A stretch of 64,000 bases of DNA from CAYPGT01 sp964512985. GTDB lineage: Bacteria; Cyanobacteriota; Vampirovibrionia; LMEP-6097. Positions within the stretch are counted from its first letter, which is position 1. The number at the start of each line of letters is the position of its first letter. The translations under genes were made by a program, and so were the position numbers. Shown here piece after piece: positions 52,150 to 60,793 of this stretch. The notes under the pieces were generated by a model that was not told where the DNA came from, did not search any database, and saw nothing but the letters and a program-made list of their open reading frames with translations. The DNA is taken from contig CAZELI010000007.1 of the NCBI GenBank assembly GCA_964512985.1, forward strand, positions 1 through 64,000. Direction: 5' to 3'.

Positions 52150-52896
52150 TTATTTCTTCTTATAACCAAACCAAGTTCTGTCGTTTTTAGACTCTGGTGG
52201 GTACTTGTCTAGAAGCAGGTCTACGACGTCTTGCATCTTGCCATCAGCAGGAACCCACTTCTCCAAGTCAGGGAAGTCGAGCTTGCAGTTATCGCATTTC
52301 TTACCTTCGTAGAAGCGAATAGGACACCAGAAAGATTCTACGTTACGCAGCATCTCGCCAGCGAGGGCATAGAGACCCGTCATCCAATCACAATAAAGAC
52401 ACCAGACCATATCATGACCTACTAGTCCGTCAAATTTATAACGTGAGACATTGATCCAGTCAGAAGCCTTATATTTAGGGAATCTCAGGGTCCAGCGAAG
52501 TAATGGATAAATAATTATTTGCCCAGCTCTGATAGAAAGAAACACTGGTAAAGCTAGCAAGCAGAAAAACAATGCTAAATGATTTCTTACAAAGCCTACT
52601 ATCTTGTTTAGAGTTTTGTGTAGTTTAGGTCCTTCGTACTTGTGAATAAATCTTTCGTGGATAAAATTGAAACTATATAATACAGCAAGCTCACCAACTA
52701 GAGTATAAAAGCTACCTGTCCAACCATAATATTGATAACCAATAACCCAAGGAATAAAAGTGAATATTGAAATCGCTACATCGAGTCCTGGTGCTTTACA
52801 AAACCAGTCATTGTATTTCATGGTGACTGAGAAGAGAATAATAAAAAAATACAAGCAGACTATCGTCGTCGAAACGGTTAATAAAAAAGGACTCAT
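52150..52896 (-). CDS. Multi-pass membrane protein with Cys clusters
   Basis: 248 residues with about four or five membrane helices in the first 150 (LLTVSTTIVCLYFFIILFSV, LALFFCLLALPVFLSIRAGQIIIYPLL). The C-terminal soluble part carries two cysteine groups, WCLYCDWMTGLYALAGEML and WCPIRFYEGKKCDNCKLDFPDLEKWVP, which could hold a metal or form disulfides. No known family was recognised. It is divergent from the operon starting at 52920 (23 bp between starts), so the two promoters must overlap. Confidence 0.8.
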   Translation of the reverse strand: MSPFLLTVSTTIVCLYFFIILFSVTMKYNDWFCKAPGLDVAISIFTFIPWVIGYQYYGWTGSFYTLVGELAVLYSFNFIHERFIHKYEGPKLHKTLNKIVGFVRNHLALFFCLLALPVFLSIRAGQIIIYPLLRWTLRFPKYKASDWINVSRYKFDGLVGHDMVWCLYCDWMTGLYALAGEMLRNVESFWCPIRFYEGKKCDNCKLDFPDLEKWVPADGKMQDVVDLLLDKYPPESKNDRTWFGYKKK

Positions 52897-52919
52897 AAGT
52901 TAATGGTACTATAATTCTT

Positions 52920-54059
52920 GTGACTGAGATAAGTTTTAACACAGAAGCTACAGCTAAATTGGTGAGAGAGCGGTTTCACCCTAAAACGATTCAACTTAAA
53001 CGTCTAGAGGGTTTAACTAAGCTACCTGATATTTTAGTAATCAGTGATCTTGATGGTTCTAAGTGGGGAAAGTTTACTGACGGACTTAGGTCTAATTATC
53101 ATACTGAGCAGAATCGCAGGAATGCAGAGGCTTTTAATTGTTATTCAGATAGATTCTTAGTTGCAGATGTTACTGGTCAAGATGTGAGAATGACCAGGCA
53201 TCTATTAGATGTCTATAGAGGCTTTGAGTTATTAGATTTCTTAGCCAATGACAGTGGGTTAGATCTGCGTGTTAATGAATCTTCTTTATCTCCGCATGAA
53301 TTTTTAGAGAACCTGAATCCAGCTGAATCTTATAATTCTTATACTGATTGGGAAAAATTTATTAGTGGTTTCTTTGATAAAGAGAAATTTTATGAACTAA
53401 TGCAATTAGTTTTAGTAGAGAATGGATTCCAGGAAATATTGCTTAATGATAGTGAGAGACTGGCTTATATTTATCCGAATTGCCATAGGCTTTATAGATC
53501 TAGTGCATATCCTCATATAGATGTATCTATTAGCCCTGGTGAAATGAGTTTGGTAACTATAGAAACTAGGAAGAATTATGTTCTAGAGGAAGCAGAGTTT
53601 TTAGTGAGAGATTTATGTAATAGGCTGCTGAAGCAGATTTCCATTAGCCTATCAGGACAAGAATCAGAGAGAATTATGTATCAAGTGGGCTTGGGTGAGA
53701 ACTTTGGTTATGCTTTTTTCACTCATGCTGATGATGATAAGCAAATCTCTAAAGCAACTATTCCCTTTGCAATTCTCAAAATTCTAGCTCCTGAAGTAGT
53801 GAATGCTCTTAAGGCTATAGTTTGTATTGGCGATGGAGCTAATGATAGACATTTGGGTTTACTTGAAGTTCCTAGATTAGGCGCTGAACCTTTACCTGTT
53901 TATCGTCTTATTTCTGGACAGGAATTATATAATGCAAATCCTGCTTGGTTAAATATAACTGCAGCTAAGCTAGAATTAGCTAGAGATAGAGGTGATATCG
54001 CTGAGGCTTTACACAGGGTCGTTAGATTAATAGATAAAGGGAATAATATTAGTAAATGA
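52920..54059 (+). CDS. HAD-superfamily phosphatase-like protein
   Basis: LVISDLDGSKWGKFTDGL at about residues 38-55 is HAD motif I (DxD), and VCIGDGANDRHLG at about 299-311 is motif IV, as in Cof-type or sucrose-phosphate-phosphatase-like enzymes. The usual Thr/Val after DxDG is Ser. The region between (about 60-290) is large and only partly typical for a C2 cap. It starts with GTG; TATAAT ends 4 nt before it, so the leader is nearly absent. It overlaps the decarboxylase gene by 4 bp and heads a six-gene operon. Substrate unknown. Confidence 0.8.
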   Translation: MTEISFNTEATAKLVRERFHPKTIQLKRLEGLTKLPDILVISDLDGSKWGKFTDGLRSNYHTEQNRRNAEAFNCYSDRFLVADVTGQDVRMTRHLLDVYRGFELLDFLANDSGLDLRVNESSLSPHEFLENLNPAESYNSYTDWEKFISGFFDKEKFYELMQLVLVENGFQEILLNDSERLAYIYPNCHRLYRSSAYPHIDVSISPGEMSLVTIETRKNYVLEEAEFLVRDLCNRLLKQISISLSGQESERIMYQVGLGENFGYAFFTHADDDKQISKATIPFAILKILAPEVVNALKAIVCIGDGANDRHLGLLEVPRLGAEPLPVYRLISGQELYNANPAWLNITAAKLELARDRGDIAEALHRVVRLIDKGNNISK

Positions 54060-55798
54060 CTTTAGATTCGTTGAGCTTGAATGGTGATTTCTCTCTTGAT
54101 CCAAAGTATCAAGAGAAGCTAGATGTTATAGAAACAGGGGGATTAAACGGTGAGGTTATAGATCGCACTGAACATTTCAAGAATTTTTTTCCGAGTTTAG
54201 AGGATTTCTTGCGTAGAGCGGTAGAGTATTCACGTAACCCTAATAAAACTGTGAACATGAATTACCTAGACTATGGAATCCATGTGCCGCAGGAATTAGG
54301 TGTAGAGCAAGAAGCGATAGAGTATATTCTTCCTTTCTATAATTCTATAGATAGTAGATCAGGATTGGATTGGCGTAATGTTATGCCGATTACTTTATTA
54401 CCTGCTGTGCTTGGCGCTCTAGGAGCAGTTCTTATTAATCCTAACTTAGTGACTAGTAAGTATGGTAAGCGTGCTAATGAACTTGAAGTAAGAGTCGTTA
54501 AGTCACTGGCTAAAATTCTTGGGTTTAAGGATATCTCTAAAGTAGGAGGACTCTCCCTAGAAGGTGGCACTAAGGGCAATATGTACGGTTATATCTTCGG
54601 TCTCCGGAAGGCTTTCCCGCAAGTAAAGGAAGATGGGCTAATGGGCATTAAAGAAAAATTCTTGTTTATTAATTCACAAGCTGGACACTTCTCTAACTTC
54701 ACTAATCTTGCTGCTATCGGTGTAGGCAGAAGAAATTCCATTCGTATTCCTTCTAATAGTGATAGTTGCATTAACACAGCTAAACTAAAAGAAACTCTGG
54801 AGAATTGCTATCTGCATGGAATCATAGTTCCAACTATTCTGATCACTGTAGGTACTACTGATGCTTGCGCCATAGATGATGTGAAAGCTGTTCGTGAAAT
54901 TATAGATGAAGTATCTGCTAAATATCCAACTATGCACAAGCCCCATCTTCATATAGATGCAGCTATAGGTTGGGCAATGAGTTTCTTTAATGATTACGAT
55001 GTTAAGGCTAATAATTTACACTTCTCGGAATCCTTTATAGATAAGCTTCCTATGATCCAGGATAAATGTAGATCTTTATATCTTGCTGATTCTATAACTA
55101 TTGATGTGCATAAGACAGGCTTTGCCCCTTATAGTTCGAGCTTCTTGATAGTAAAGAATCAGGATGACTTCGAGTATTTAATGTGGGATGCTAAAGAGTT
55201 TAAATATTTTGATCCAAGTGAAGCAAAGATAGCTCCTGTACAATATTCATTAGAGTGTACTCGCAGTGCTATTGGTATCTATGCAACCTGCATGGCATTT
55301 AACACTTTAGGTATAGAAGGCTATCAAACGCTCTTAGCAGCTGGATTACAATACTCCGACAAATTAAAACAAAAATTTATGAGCTTTAATAATATTGGTG
55401 TAATTAATCAATCACTAGGTTTCACTACTTTGTTTAGGCCTTATCCTAGCTTTGTGAAAGATGCAGAGACGCTCCTTATACGTGAGATTACCGATCCAGA
55501 GTTTAATTTAGAGTCTAGAAGATTGTCACAGTTCGTTGAGGATTTCTTTAAGTTTTGGGAATTGCACAAGAAGCCTGATACACCACTCTTGGATCTGGTG
55601 AAGGCTGCTGCTTGGGCTCAATATGATGATCATAGTTATGAACTTTGTGCTTGGAAGGCTTATTTACTTAATCCACGTGCTGGTCAATATCTGAAACGCT
55701 TTGTAGATGAGTTTGTGGCACTCAGAGATGAATATGAAAGACAATTACCAGAAGTATATCTAAATGAGCTTAGAGCGATTTGCTCTGTTAAAATATAG
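54056..55798 (+). CDS. Group II PLP-dependent amino-acid decarboxylase
   Basis: 580 residues. The PLP lysine is K353 in TIDVHKTG, D301 (HLHIDAAIGW) would pair with the pyridine nitrogen, and H211 (NSQAGHFS) would stack on the ring. GLSLEGGTKGNMYG at about 165-178 and TVGTTDACAIDDV at about 264-276 are further family signatures. The group includes glutamate, aromatic-amino-acid, tyrosine, histidine and 2,4-diaminobutyrate decarboxylases; the substrate cannot be fixed by eye. The operon with a symporter and spermidine synthase suggests amine or polyamine metabolism. Overlaps of 4 bp upstream and 3 bp to the next start. Confidence 0.92.
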   Translation: MTLDSLSLNGDFSLDPKYQEKLDVIETGGLNGEVIDRTEHFKNFFPSLEDFLRRAVEYSRNPNKTVNMNYLDYGIHVPQELGVEQEAIEYILPFYNSIDSRSGLDWRNVMPITLLPAVLGALGAVLINPNLVTSKYGKRANELEVRVVKSLAKILGFKDISKVGGLSLEGGTKGNMYGYIFGLRKAFPQVKEDGLMGIKEKFLFINSQAGHFSNFTNLAAIGVGRRNSIRIPSNSDSCINTAKLKETLENCYLHGIIVPTILITVGTTDACAIDDVKAVREIIDEVSAKYPTMHKPHLHIDAAIGWAMSFFNDYDVKANNLHFSESFIDKLPMIQDKCRSLYLADSITIDVHKTGFAPYSSSFLIVKNQDDFEYLMWDAKEFKYFDPSEAKIAPVQYSLECTRSAIGIYATCMAFNTLGIEGYQTLLAAGLQYSDKLKQKFMSFNNIGVINQSLGFTTLFRPYPSFVKDAETLLIREITDPEFNLESRRLSQFVEDFFKFWELHKKPDTPLLDLVKAAAWAQYDDHSYELCAWKAYLLNPRAGQYLKRFVDEFVALRDEYERQLPEVYLNELRAICSVKI

Positions 55799-55801
55799 CT
55801 G

Positions 55802-57178
55802 GTGCAAGTTCATCTACATATCATTGATTATGCAATAATAGCTGGTTATTTTTTGACAATCTCATGTGTTGGTTTTTTTACTAAGCATAAGCAAGAAGGT
55901 ACGGTATTGGAGAATTATTTTTTGGCTGGTCGTAGATTGACCTTACCCTTATTTGTAGCTACTTTAGTTAGTACTTGGTATGGAAACCTCTTAGGTATTG
56001 GTGAGATAGCATTTAAACATGGTTTAGTGATGTTTTTAACCCAAGGACTTTTTTGGTATTTGATTTATTTCTTCTTAGTATTTTTCTTGGTGGAGAAGAT
56101 TCATAAATCACAGCTCTTTTCTATTCCAGATGAGTTGGAGAAAACCTATGGTAAAAAAACCGCAGTTACAGGAGCTTTTGTTAATCTTATGCTGCTCTTA
56201 CCTACTGTTTATATTATGTCTCTGGGACTGATTCTACAGTGGATTTTTGGTTGGGATCGTAATCTATGTATAGTATTGGGTAGTTTAGTACCTTTATTTT
56301 ATATGCTTACTGGTGGCTTCAAAGCAGTTGTTTATGCAGATTTCATTCAATTCTTATTTATGTTTATCGGCATAGCTTTGGTTTTACCTTTTGCATATTG
56401 TAAATATGGTGGATTTGAGTTTTTGACCTTAAACCTGCCTGCAGCCCATCTCAGTTTAGCGGGAAATTGGACTTGGCAATTAATTCTAGCTTGGTTATTA
56501 ATTGCTACCTGGACCTTGGTACACCCCAGTTTCTACCAAAGAATTTTTGCGGCAGAAGATCTTAAGACTGCAAGGCGTGGAGTTTTATGGTCTATAGTTT
56601 TTTGGTTTGCTTTTGACGTGATGATTAGCATTATCGGTTTATATGCTTTTGCTGCAATGCCTGAGATTGATGCATCGCTCTCCTTGCCTATCTTTGCTTC
56701 ATGTATATTGCCAGTAGCTTGTAAGGGAATATTTCTAACTGGACTTATAGCTACGGTGATGTCTACTCTTGATTCCCTGAGTTTTTCTAGTGCCATGTCT
56801 ATCTCTTATGATATTTATCGTCGTTTACGACCACAGGCTTCTGAGCAAGAGATTATTGTTGTTAATAAGATAGCTTTAATAATTACCATGTTGCTTGGTT
56901 TGGTGATAGCAATTTATTTCACATCCTTAATGGATCTAATGTATACTCGTGGAACTCTTGCTATCAGTGCCTTACTAGTCCCATTATTAGCAAGTTATTT
57001 TCATATCAAAGCCAGTCCCCAAGCGGCTTATTGGTCTATTATTATGGGATTGTTAGGTGCTATTGTTGGATATATTATTAATAGTTATTTTCATCTTAAT
57101 CTTGAACCCATATTTTTAGGATTAACTTTATCCTTAATAGTTTTTGCTACAATAAATTCTTATGCCCCTAAACAATAA
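55802..57178 (+). CDS. Sodium:solute symporter (SSS family)
   Basis: About 13 membrane helices over 458 residues. The start IIDYAIIAGYFLTISCVGFFTKHKQEG..LENYFLAGRRLTLPLFVATLVSTWYG follows the SSS pattern (xxF.AGR.L....). A later GIFLTGLIATVMSTLDSLSFSSAMSISYDIYR is the conserved Na+-site helix. It imports an organic solute with Na+. The start is GTG, 3 bp after the decarboxylase stop. The neighbour suggests an amino acid or amine as substrate, but that is inference. It overlaps speE by 17 bp. Confidence 0.92.
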   Translation: MQVHLHIIDYAIIAGYFLTISCVGFFTKHKQEGTVLENYFLAGRRLTLPLFVATLVSTWYGNLLGIGEIAFKHGLVMFLTQGLFWYLIYFFLVFFLVEKIHKSQLFSIPDELEKTYGKKTAVTGAFVNLMLLLPTVYIMSLGLILQWIFGWDRNLCIVLGSLVPLFYMLTGGFKAVVYADFIQFLFMFIGIALVLPFAYCKYGGFEFLTLNLPAAHLSLAGNWTWQLILAWLLIATWTLVHPSFYQRIFAAEDLKTARRGVLWSIVFWFAFDVMISIIGLYAFAAMPEIDASLSLPIFASCILPVACKGIFLTGLIATVMSTLDSLSFSSAMSISYDIYRRLRPQASEQEIIVVNKIALIITMLLGLVIAIYFTSLMDLMYTRGTLAISALLVPLLASYFHIKASPQAAYWSIIMGLLGAIVGYIINSYFHLNLEPIFLGLTLSLIVFATINSYAPKQ

Positions 57179-57944
57179 TTGGTTTGAACAAATACATAAG
57201 GATAGACATGCTTTGGGGATGAATGTCAAAGCAGTTCTTTATCATAAGCCTAGTGAATACCAAGATATTTTAGTATTTGAGAATGAAGATTACGGAAGAG
57301 TATTAGTGCTAGATGATTGTTATATGCTGAGTGATTTAGATGAGCATATGTATCATAAGGCTTTAACTCAATACGGCATGCAAAACCTTGACTCTAAGCT
57401 CAATGATTTAAATATCCTAGTAATAGGTGCAGGAGACGGTGGTATAGTGCGTAATCTGCTGCAGAATTGGGCTAGCCATATCACTAAAGTTACAATGGTA
57501 GAGATAGATAAGGAAGTAATAGAAGTGTCTAAGAAATATTTCCCTAAAGTAGCTTCTGAATTTAATAATTCTAAGTTAGATTTAAGAGTAGAAGATGCTC
57601 TGGCTTTTATACAATCTGCTCCAGAAGCTAGTTATGATTTGATATTGTGTGACTCTACTGATCCAGAGGGATTTGCAGCAGGTTTAATAGAAGAGAAGTT
57701 TTATCAGGATATTCAAAGAGTGATGAAACCACATGCAATATTTTGCGCGCAATCAGGCTCACCGTTCTTTCAGAAAGAAGAACTGAAAACTGCAAGAACT
57801 AATCTAGCTAAGGTTTTTAAGGAAGTGCATACTTACTATGCGCCGATGTTAGTCTATCCAGGTGTTATTCACTCCTATACTGCTGCTGGAGCTAGAATTC
57901 TGAATAAAACTAATATTGATTTAGGAGACTTTGTTCTTGCCTAA
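57162..57944 (+). CDS. speE: Spermidine synthase (polyamine aminopropyltransferase)
   Basis: The N-terminal beta domain (SEYQDILVFENEDYGRVLVLDDCYMLSDLDEHMYHKAL) is followed by the SAM-type fold with VIGAGDGGIVRNLLQN at about residues 88-103, MVEIDKEVIEVSKKYFP, and LILCDSTDPEG at about 160-170, where the catalytic Asp sits. It transfers aminopropyl from decarboxylated SAM to putrescine (or another diamine). 260 residues, slightly short. No SAM decarboxylase gene is in the window. TACAAT lies 8 nt before the ATG within the symporter gene, so an internal promoter is possible. Confidence 0.93.
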   Translation: MPLNNNWFEQIHKDRHALGMNVKAVLYHKPSEYQDILVFENEDYGRVLVLDDCYMLSDLDEHMYHKALTQYGMQNLDSKLNDLNILVIGAGDGGIVRNLLQNWASHITKVTMVEIDKEVIEVSKKYFPKVASEFNNSKLDLRVEDALAFIQSAPEASYDLILCDSTDPEGFAAGLIEEKFYQDIQRVMKPHAIFCAQSGSPFFQKEELKTARTNLAKVFKEVHTYYAPMLVYPGVIHSYTAAGARILNKTNIDLGDFVLA

Positions 57945-58860
57945 GGTATCTATAGTAATTCCTAGTTATAATCGTGCAGACTATATCCCTGCTACCTTAG
58001 ATAGTATTATTAAACAAAGTTTCAAAGACTGGGAATTAATCTTTATAGATGATGGTAGCACTGATACTACTGAAAGTATTCTTGCTAATTACATTAGCCA
58101 AGATTCTAGAATTAAATACTTCAAGCAAAGCAATTCAGAGAGAGCGGTTGCAAGGTCCTATGGTATAAGCTTAGCAAGCGGTGATTATATATGTTTAGTG
58201 GATTCTGATGATCTTTGGTATCCTGATAAATTAGAGAAACAGCTTACTATCATGTATGCTAATCCAGATACTATACTTTGTTATGCAGCAGTAGATAGGA
58301 TAGACTTGGATGGTAAACCTGCTAAATCTGCTCCTAGACAGTATCAAGGTTATTCTGGTGATGTTTATGAAGAGTTATTGAAACGTAATTTCATTCCTTC
58401 GGTCACTCCAATGATAAGAGCTGAATTTGCTTCTAAAGCAGCTCCGCAAGTGACAGAGTTTATCCCATATGAAGATTGGGATTTCTGGTTACGTTTATCC
58501 AGAATGGGTAAGTTTTATCATATAAATGAGCCACTTGGTGCTTATAGATTGCACCCTGGGCAATCAGTGCAGAATGTTAAAGCAGAGAAGATAGAAGAAG
58601 TAACCCTTAAGGTTTTGGATGCTAATACGAATGATAGTTCATTAATTAGTAAGGAAGCATACAGTCTTGCATATTTACGTCTGGCATATTGGTATATAGT
58701 TTCAGGTAAATTAAACTTAGCAAGAAGCAAACTATATAAAGCATTACAGCTCTCCTATGCTAGGCTTGGTGATTATAGATGGTATGGTTTATTAGTTGCT
58801 AGTATACTAGCTTATATCTCCCCTAGTTTAATCAAAAAACTTTTGGGGTCATTTCATTAA
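57937..58860 (+). CDS. Family 2 glycosyltransferase
   Basis: GT-A fold: PKVSIVIPSYNRADYIPATLDSIIKQSFKDWELIFIDDGSTD is classical GT2, DSDDLW (about residue 91) is the DxD metal site, and PYEDWDFWLRLSRMGKFYHINEPL completes the acceptor region. Length about 307. AGGAG fits a TTG start at 57937 (9 nt) better than a TTG at 57931. It likely adds a sugar to a cell-surface polymer or lipid. It overlaps speE by 8 bp and shares a base with the PAP2 start. Confidence 0.92.
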   Translation: MPKVSIVIPSYNRADYIPATLDSIIKQSFKDWELIFIDDGSTDTTESILANYISQDSRIKYFKQSNSERAVARSYGISLASGDYICLVDSDDLWYPDKLEKQLTIMYANPDTILCYAAVDRIDLDGKPAKSAPRQYQGYSGDVYEELLKRNFIPSVTPMIRAEFASKAAPQVTEFIPYEDWDFWLRLSRMGKFYHINEPLGAYRLHPGQSVQNVKAEKIEEVTLKVLDANTNDSSLISKEAYSLAYLRLAYWYIVSGKLNLARSKLYKALQLSYARLGDYRWYGLLVASILAYISPSLIKKLLGSFH

Positions 58861-59357
58861 TGCTTAAACTCTTCAAAATTCTTTTTCGTTATTTTACTTT
58901 TGCTGGAAATATTTTTCCACAATTTTTAATTTGTTGTTTACTTCTATGTTTGGATTTCCAGACTGGCTATCAAGTGGGCTCTTTGTGGTTCTGGGGTTAT
59001 GCATTAAATCTAGTAATCAAGAACACTGTGCGCAAGGAACGCCCTCCTAGGAGCGAGTGGCGAGTGTCCCATGTGAACGGTTGGAGTTTCCCTTCGGGAC
59101 ATTCTTTAGTTTCTTTAATACTTTACTGGTCTATCGCGAAATATTTCTTCGTGCCAATGCCTTATTTAGCTTTGCTTTATGCCTTACCTTTCCTGCTTGG
59201 TATTAGTAGATTATATCTACGCGTGCATTTTATTGAAGATGTACTTGGTGGCTGGCTTATAGCTTATGCTTACTTATATTTCTTTGAAGCTTCGGTTTTG
59301 AAATTTAATGCACAGTTTTACGAAACTTTTTATAGGGTCTGTCATTGGTTTGGCTAA
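58860..59357 (+). CDS. PAP2-family lipid phosphatase
   Basis: All three PAP2 motifs are in order: KNTVRKERPPR (motif 1), FPSGHS (motif 2) and SRLYLRVHFIEDVLGG (motif 3), with the catalytic His in HSL and the later H. Four to five membrane helices lie in 165 residues. It likely removes phosphate from undecaprenyl diphosphate or a related lipid, which suits the GT2 gene before it. The stop TAA overlaps the convergent AbiEii gene by 4 bp. Last gene of the 52.9-59.4 kb operon. Confidence 0.92.
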   Translation: MLKLFKILFRYFTFAGNIFPQFLICCLLLCLDFQTGYQVGSLWFWGYALNLVIKNTVRKERPPRSEWRVSHVNGWSFPSGHSLVSLILYWSIAKYFFVPMPYLALLYALPFLLGISRLYLRVHFIEDVLGGWLIAYAYLYFFEASVLKFNAQFYETFYRVCHWFG

Positions 59358-59971
59358 ATTTTTAACTTTTTAGCTTCTTGATAGATACGGTCCTTGACCT
59401 GCTTCCAACTTACCTCCTTAAGTAAGTGTGGCACTTCAATATCTTTTTCTACTTCATCGAAATAAATAAGAGATCTAATGTAATGAAACATATCTTTGTT
59501 AGGAAATTTTAGTTCGCAAAAATTTATTATTTCCCCTAATTGATAATGCTCTAATAAAAAATATAAGTCATAAAAATCCCTTTTGGTTGTTCTTGTTCCA
59601 ATAGCAGTGATTTTCATGGCTGCTATATCTTTCGGTGAAGCTAGTCTAATTCCGTCGACAACACTGATCGTTTCAATTGGATCATACGGATACTGCACTA
59701 TATCAATTTTAATTTGATTTAAGTACATCTGATAAATAGGCTTATTTTTATTGGTAAGATTAACCTCACCTAATTGCGATAAAGTGACTACTAATAGTTC
59801 TAGGTCTATATCGCTCTTACCAAAAAAATCTAAGTCTGTAGAAATTCTATGTCCATATTGTAAAGAAAGAGCAGTGCCACCTACTAAATGGTAATCCTTT
59901 AAAATATCTAAAGACATTAATTCCTTTAATAAGGCCAGAGTTCTTTCGTTAACTGTTTCTGTGTGTAACAT
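59354..59971 (-). CDS. AbiEii/AbiGii-type nucleotidyltransferase toxin-like protein
   Basis: The motif LKDYHLVGGTALSLQYGHRISTDLDFF has the GG(T/S) and DxD of nucleotidyltransferase toxins of the AbiEii (DUF1814) family, which inactivate tRNA by adding nucleotides. The C-terminal helix bundle includes PKDIAAMKITAIGTRTTKRDFYDLYFLLE. 205 residues is at the short end of the family. Its start overlaps the DUF6922-like gene by 46 bp. Pairing with that gene makes a toxin-antitoxin-type module. Confidence 0.9.
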   Translation of the reverse strand: MLHTETVNERTLALLKELMSLDILKDYHLVGGTALSLQYGHRISTDLDFFGKSDIDLELLVVTLSQLGEVNLTNKNKPIYQMYLNQIKIDIVQYPYDPIETISVVDGIRLASPKDIAAMKITAIGTRTTKRDFYDLYFLLEHYQLGEIINFCELKFPNKDMFHYIRSLIYFDEVEKDIEVPHLLKEVSWKQVKDRIYQEAKKLKI

Positions 59972-60225
59972 CTGAATTGCTCTTTAGTTATATTAAAATA
60001 GAATGATAGAAAGTTCAGGGTGGTATTGTCTAAATATTTGCTTTGTAGAGTAATATTTTTGATTTTTTCTAGACCATAATAATTTTTCAATTCTTGCCAA
60101 TCCTGCATTAAACCTCTTTGCACAACTCGTTCAATAACATATTTGTCACATTTGTCATAATCTAAATTTTTGGAATCTACATCCCAAAAAATACCCTTAG
60201 AAAATTGAGGCTTGTCATTAGACAT
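59926..60225 (-). CDS. DUF6922-like small protein, probable antitoxin partner
   Basis: 99 residues beginning SNDKPQFSKGIFWDVDSKNLDYDKCDKYVIERVVQRG, followed by LKNYYGLEKIKNITLQ. This is the usual form of small proteins found directly upstream of AbiEii-like genes (F.S..LFWD....LD...). TATAAT ends 8 nt before the ATG, so the module has its own promoter and little or no leader. The overlap of 46 bp with the toxin-like gene is large and suggests coupled translation. Confidence 0.85.
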   Translation of the reverse strand: MSNDKPQFSKGIFWDVDSKNLDYDKCDKYVIERVVQRGLMQDWQELKNYYGLEKIKNITLQSKYLDNTTLNFLSFYFNITKEQFRCYTQKQLTKELWPY

Positions 60226-60233
60226 GTATATAT

Positions 60234-60239
60234 ATTATA
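60234..60239 (-). promoter_or_regulatory. -10 box of the AbiEii/DUF6922 module
   Basis: TATAAT on the minus strand, 8 nt before the ATG at 60225. No Shine-Dalgarno; the -35 is weak. Confidence 0.4.
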
Positions 60240-60310
60240 CCATATTTTAAGGTCTAATTTCTCCCCTCCAAGAGTCAAAAATACTGGTATTGCTATAATA
60301 TTTTAGCTAA

Positions 60311-60793
60311 ATGTCAGAATTATTTGAAAAGCGTAAAACTATAGAACAAGTGGAAGAGGGTAATGAACTTGCTCCTAAGTTTGATGAACATGGCTTGATT
60401 CCAGTGGTTACTACCGATTATGTGACTGGTGAATTATTGATGCACGGTTACATGAATGCTGAAGCTTTAAGACAGACTATAGAGAAGGGGCAGGCGGTAT
60501 ATTATTCACGTTCGCGTAAGGCGCTCTGGCATAAGGGTGCTACTAGTGGACTCTATCAGGATATAGTAGAGATGCGCATAGATGATGACCAGGACTGTGT
60601 TTGGTTAAGAGTTAAGGTAAGTGGGTCAGGAGCTAGTTGCCATGTGGGTTATAGATCATGTTTCTATCGCACTGTACCTAATGGAAAGAATTTTGATCCA
60701 AGTAAGCCAGTAACGTTGACTTATACAGAAAACGAAAAAACTTTTGACCCTAAGGAGGTATATGGAGATGCACCAAATCCAACCCAGCTATAA
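60311..60793 (+). CDS. hisI: Phosphoribosyl-AMP cyclohydrolase
   Basis: LIPVVTTDYVTGELLMHGYMNAEALRQTIEKGQAVYYSRSRKALWHKGATSG is the HisI core. The zinc-binding Cys residues lie in DDDQDCVWLRVKVSGSGASCHVGYRSCFYR. Third step of histidine synthesis. 160 residues, without the fused HisE domain. TATAAT lies 11 nt before the ATG, so the leader is about 5 nt. The end overlaps folE2 by 26 bp. Confidence 0.95.
   Translation: MSELFEKRKTIEQVEEGNELAPKFDEHGLIPVVTTDYVTGELLMHGYMNAEALRQTIEKGQAVYYSRSRKALWHKGATSGLYQDIVEMRIDDDQDCVWLRVKVSGSGASCHVGYRSCFYRTVPNGKNFDPSKPVTLTYTENEKTFDPKEVYGDAPNPTQL

Noticed and set aside
60744..60793. A frameshift joining hisI and folE2
   Set aside because: Both proteins are complete by themselves; a Shine-Dalgarno and ATG for folE2 lie inside the end of hisI, so this is an ordinary overlap.
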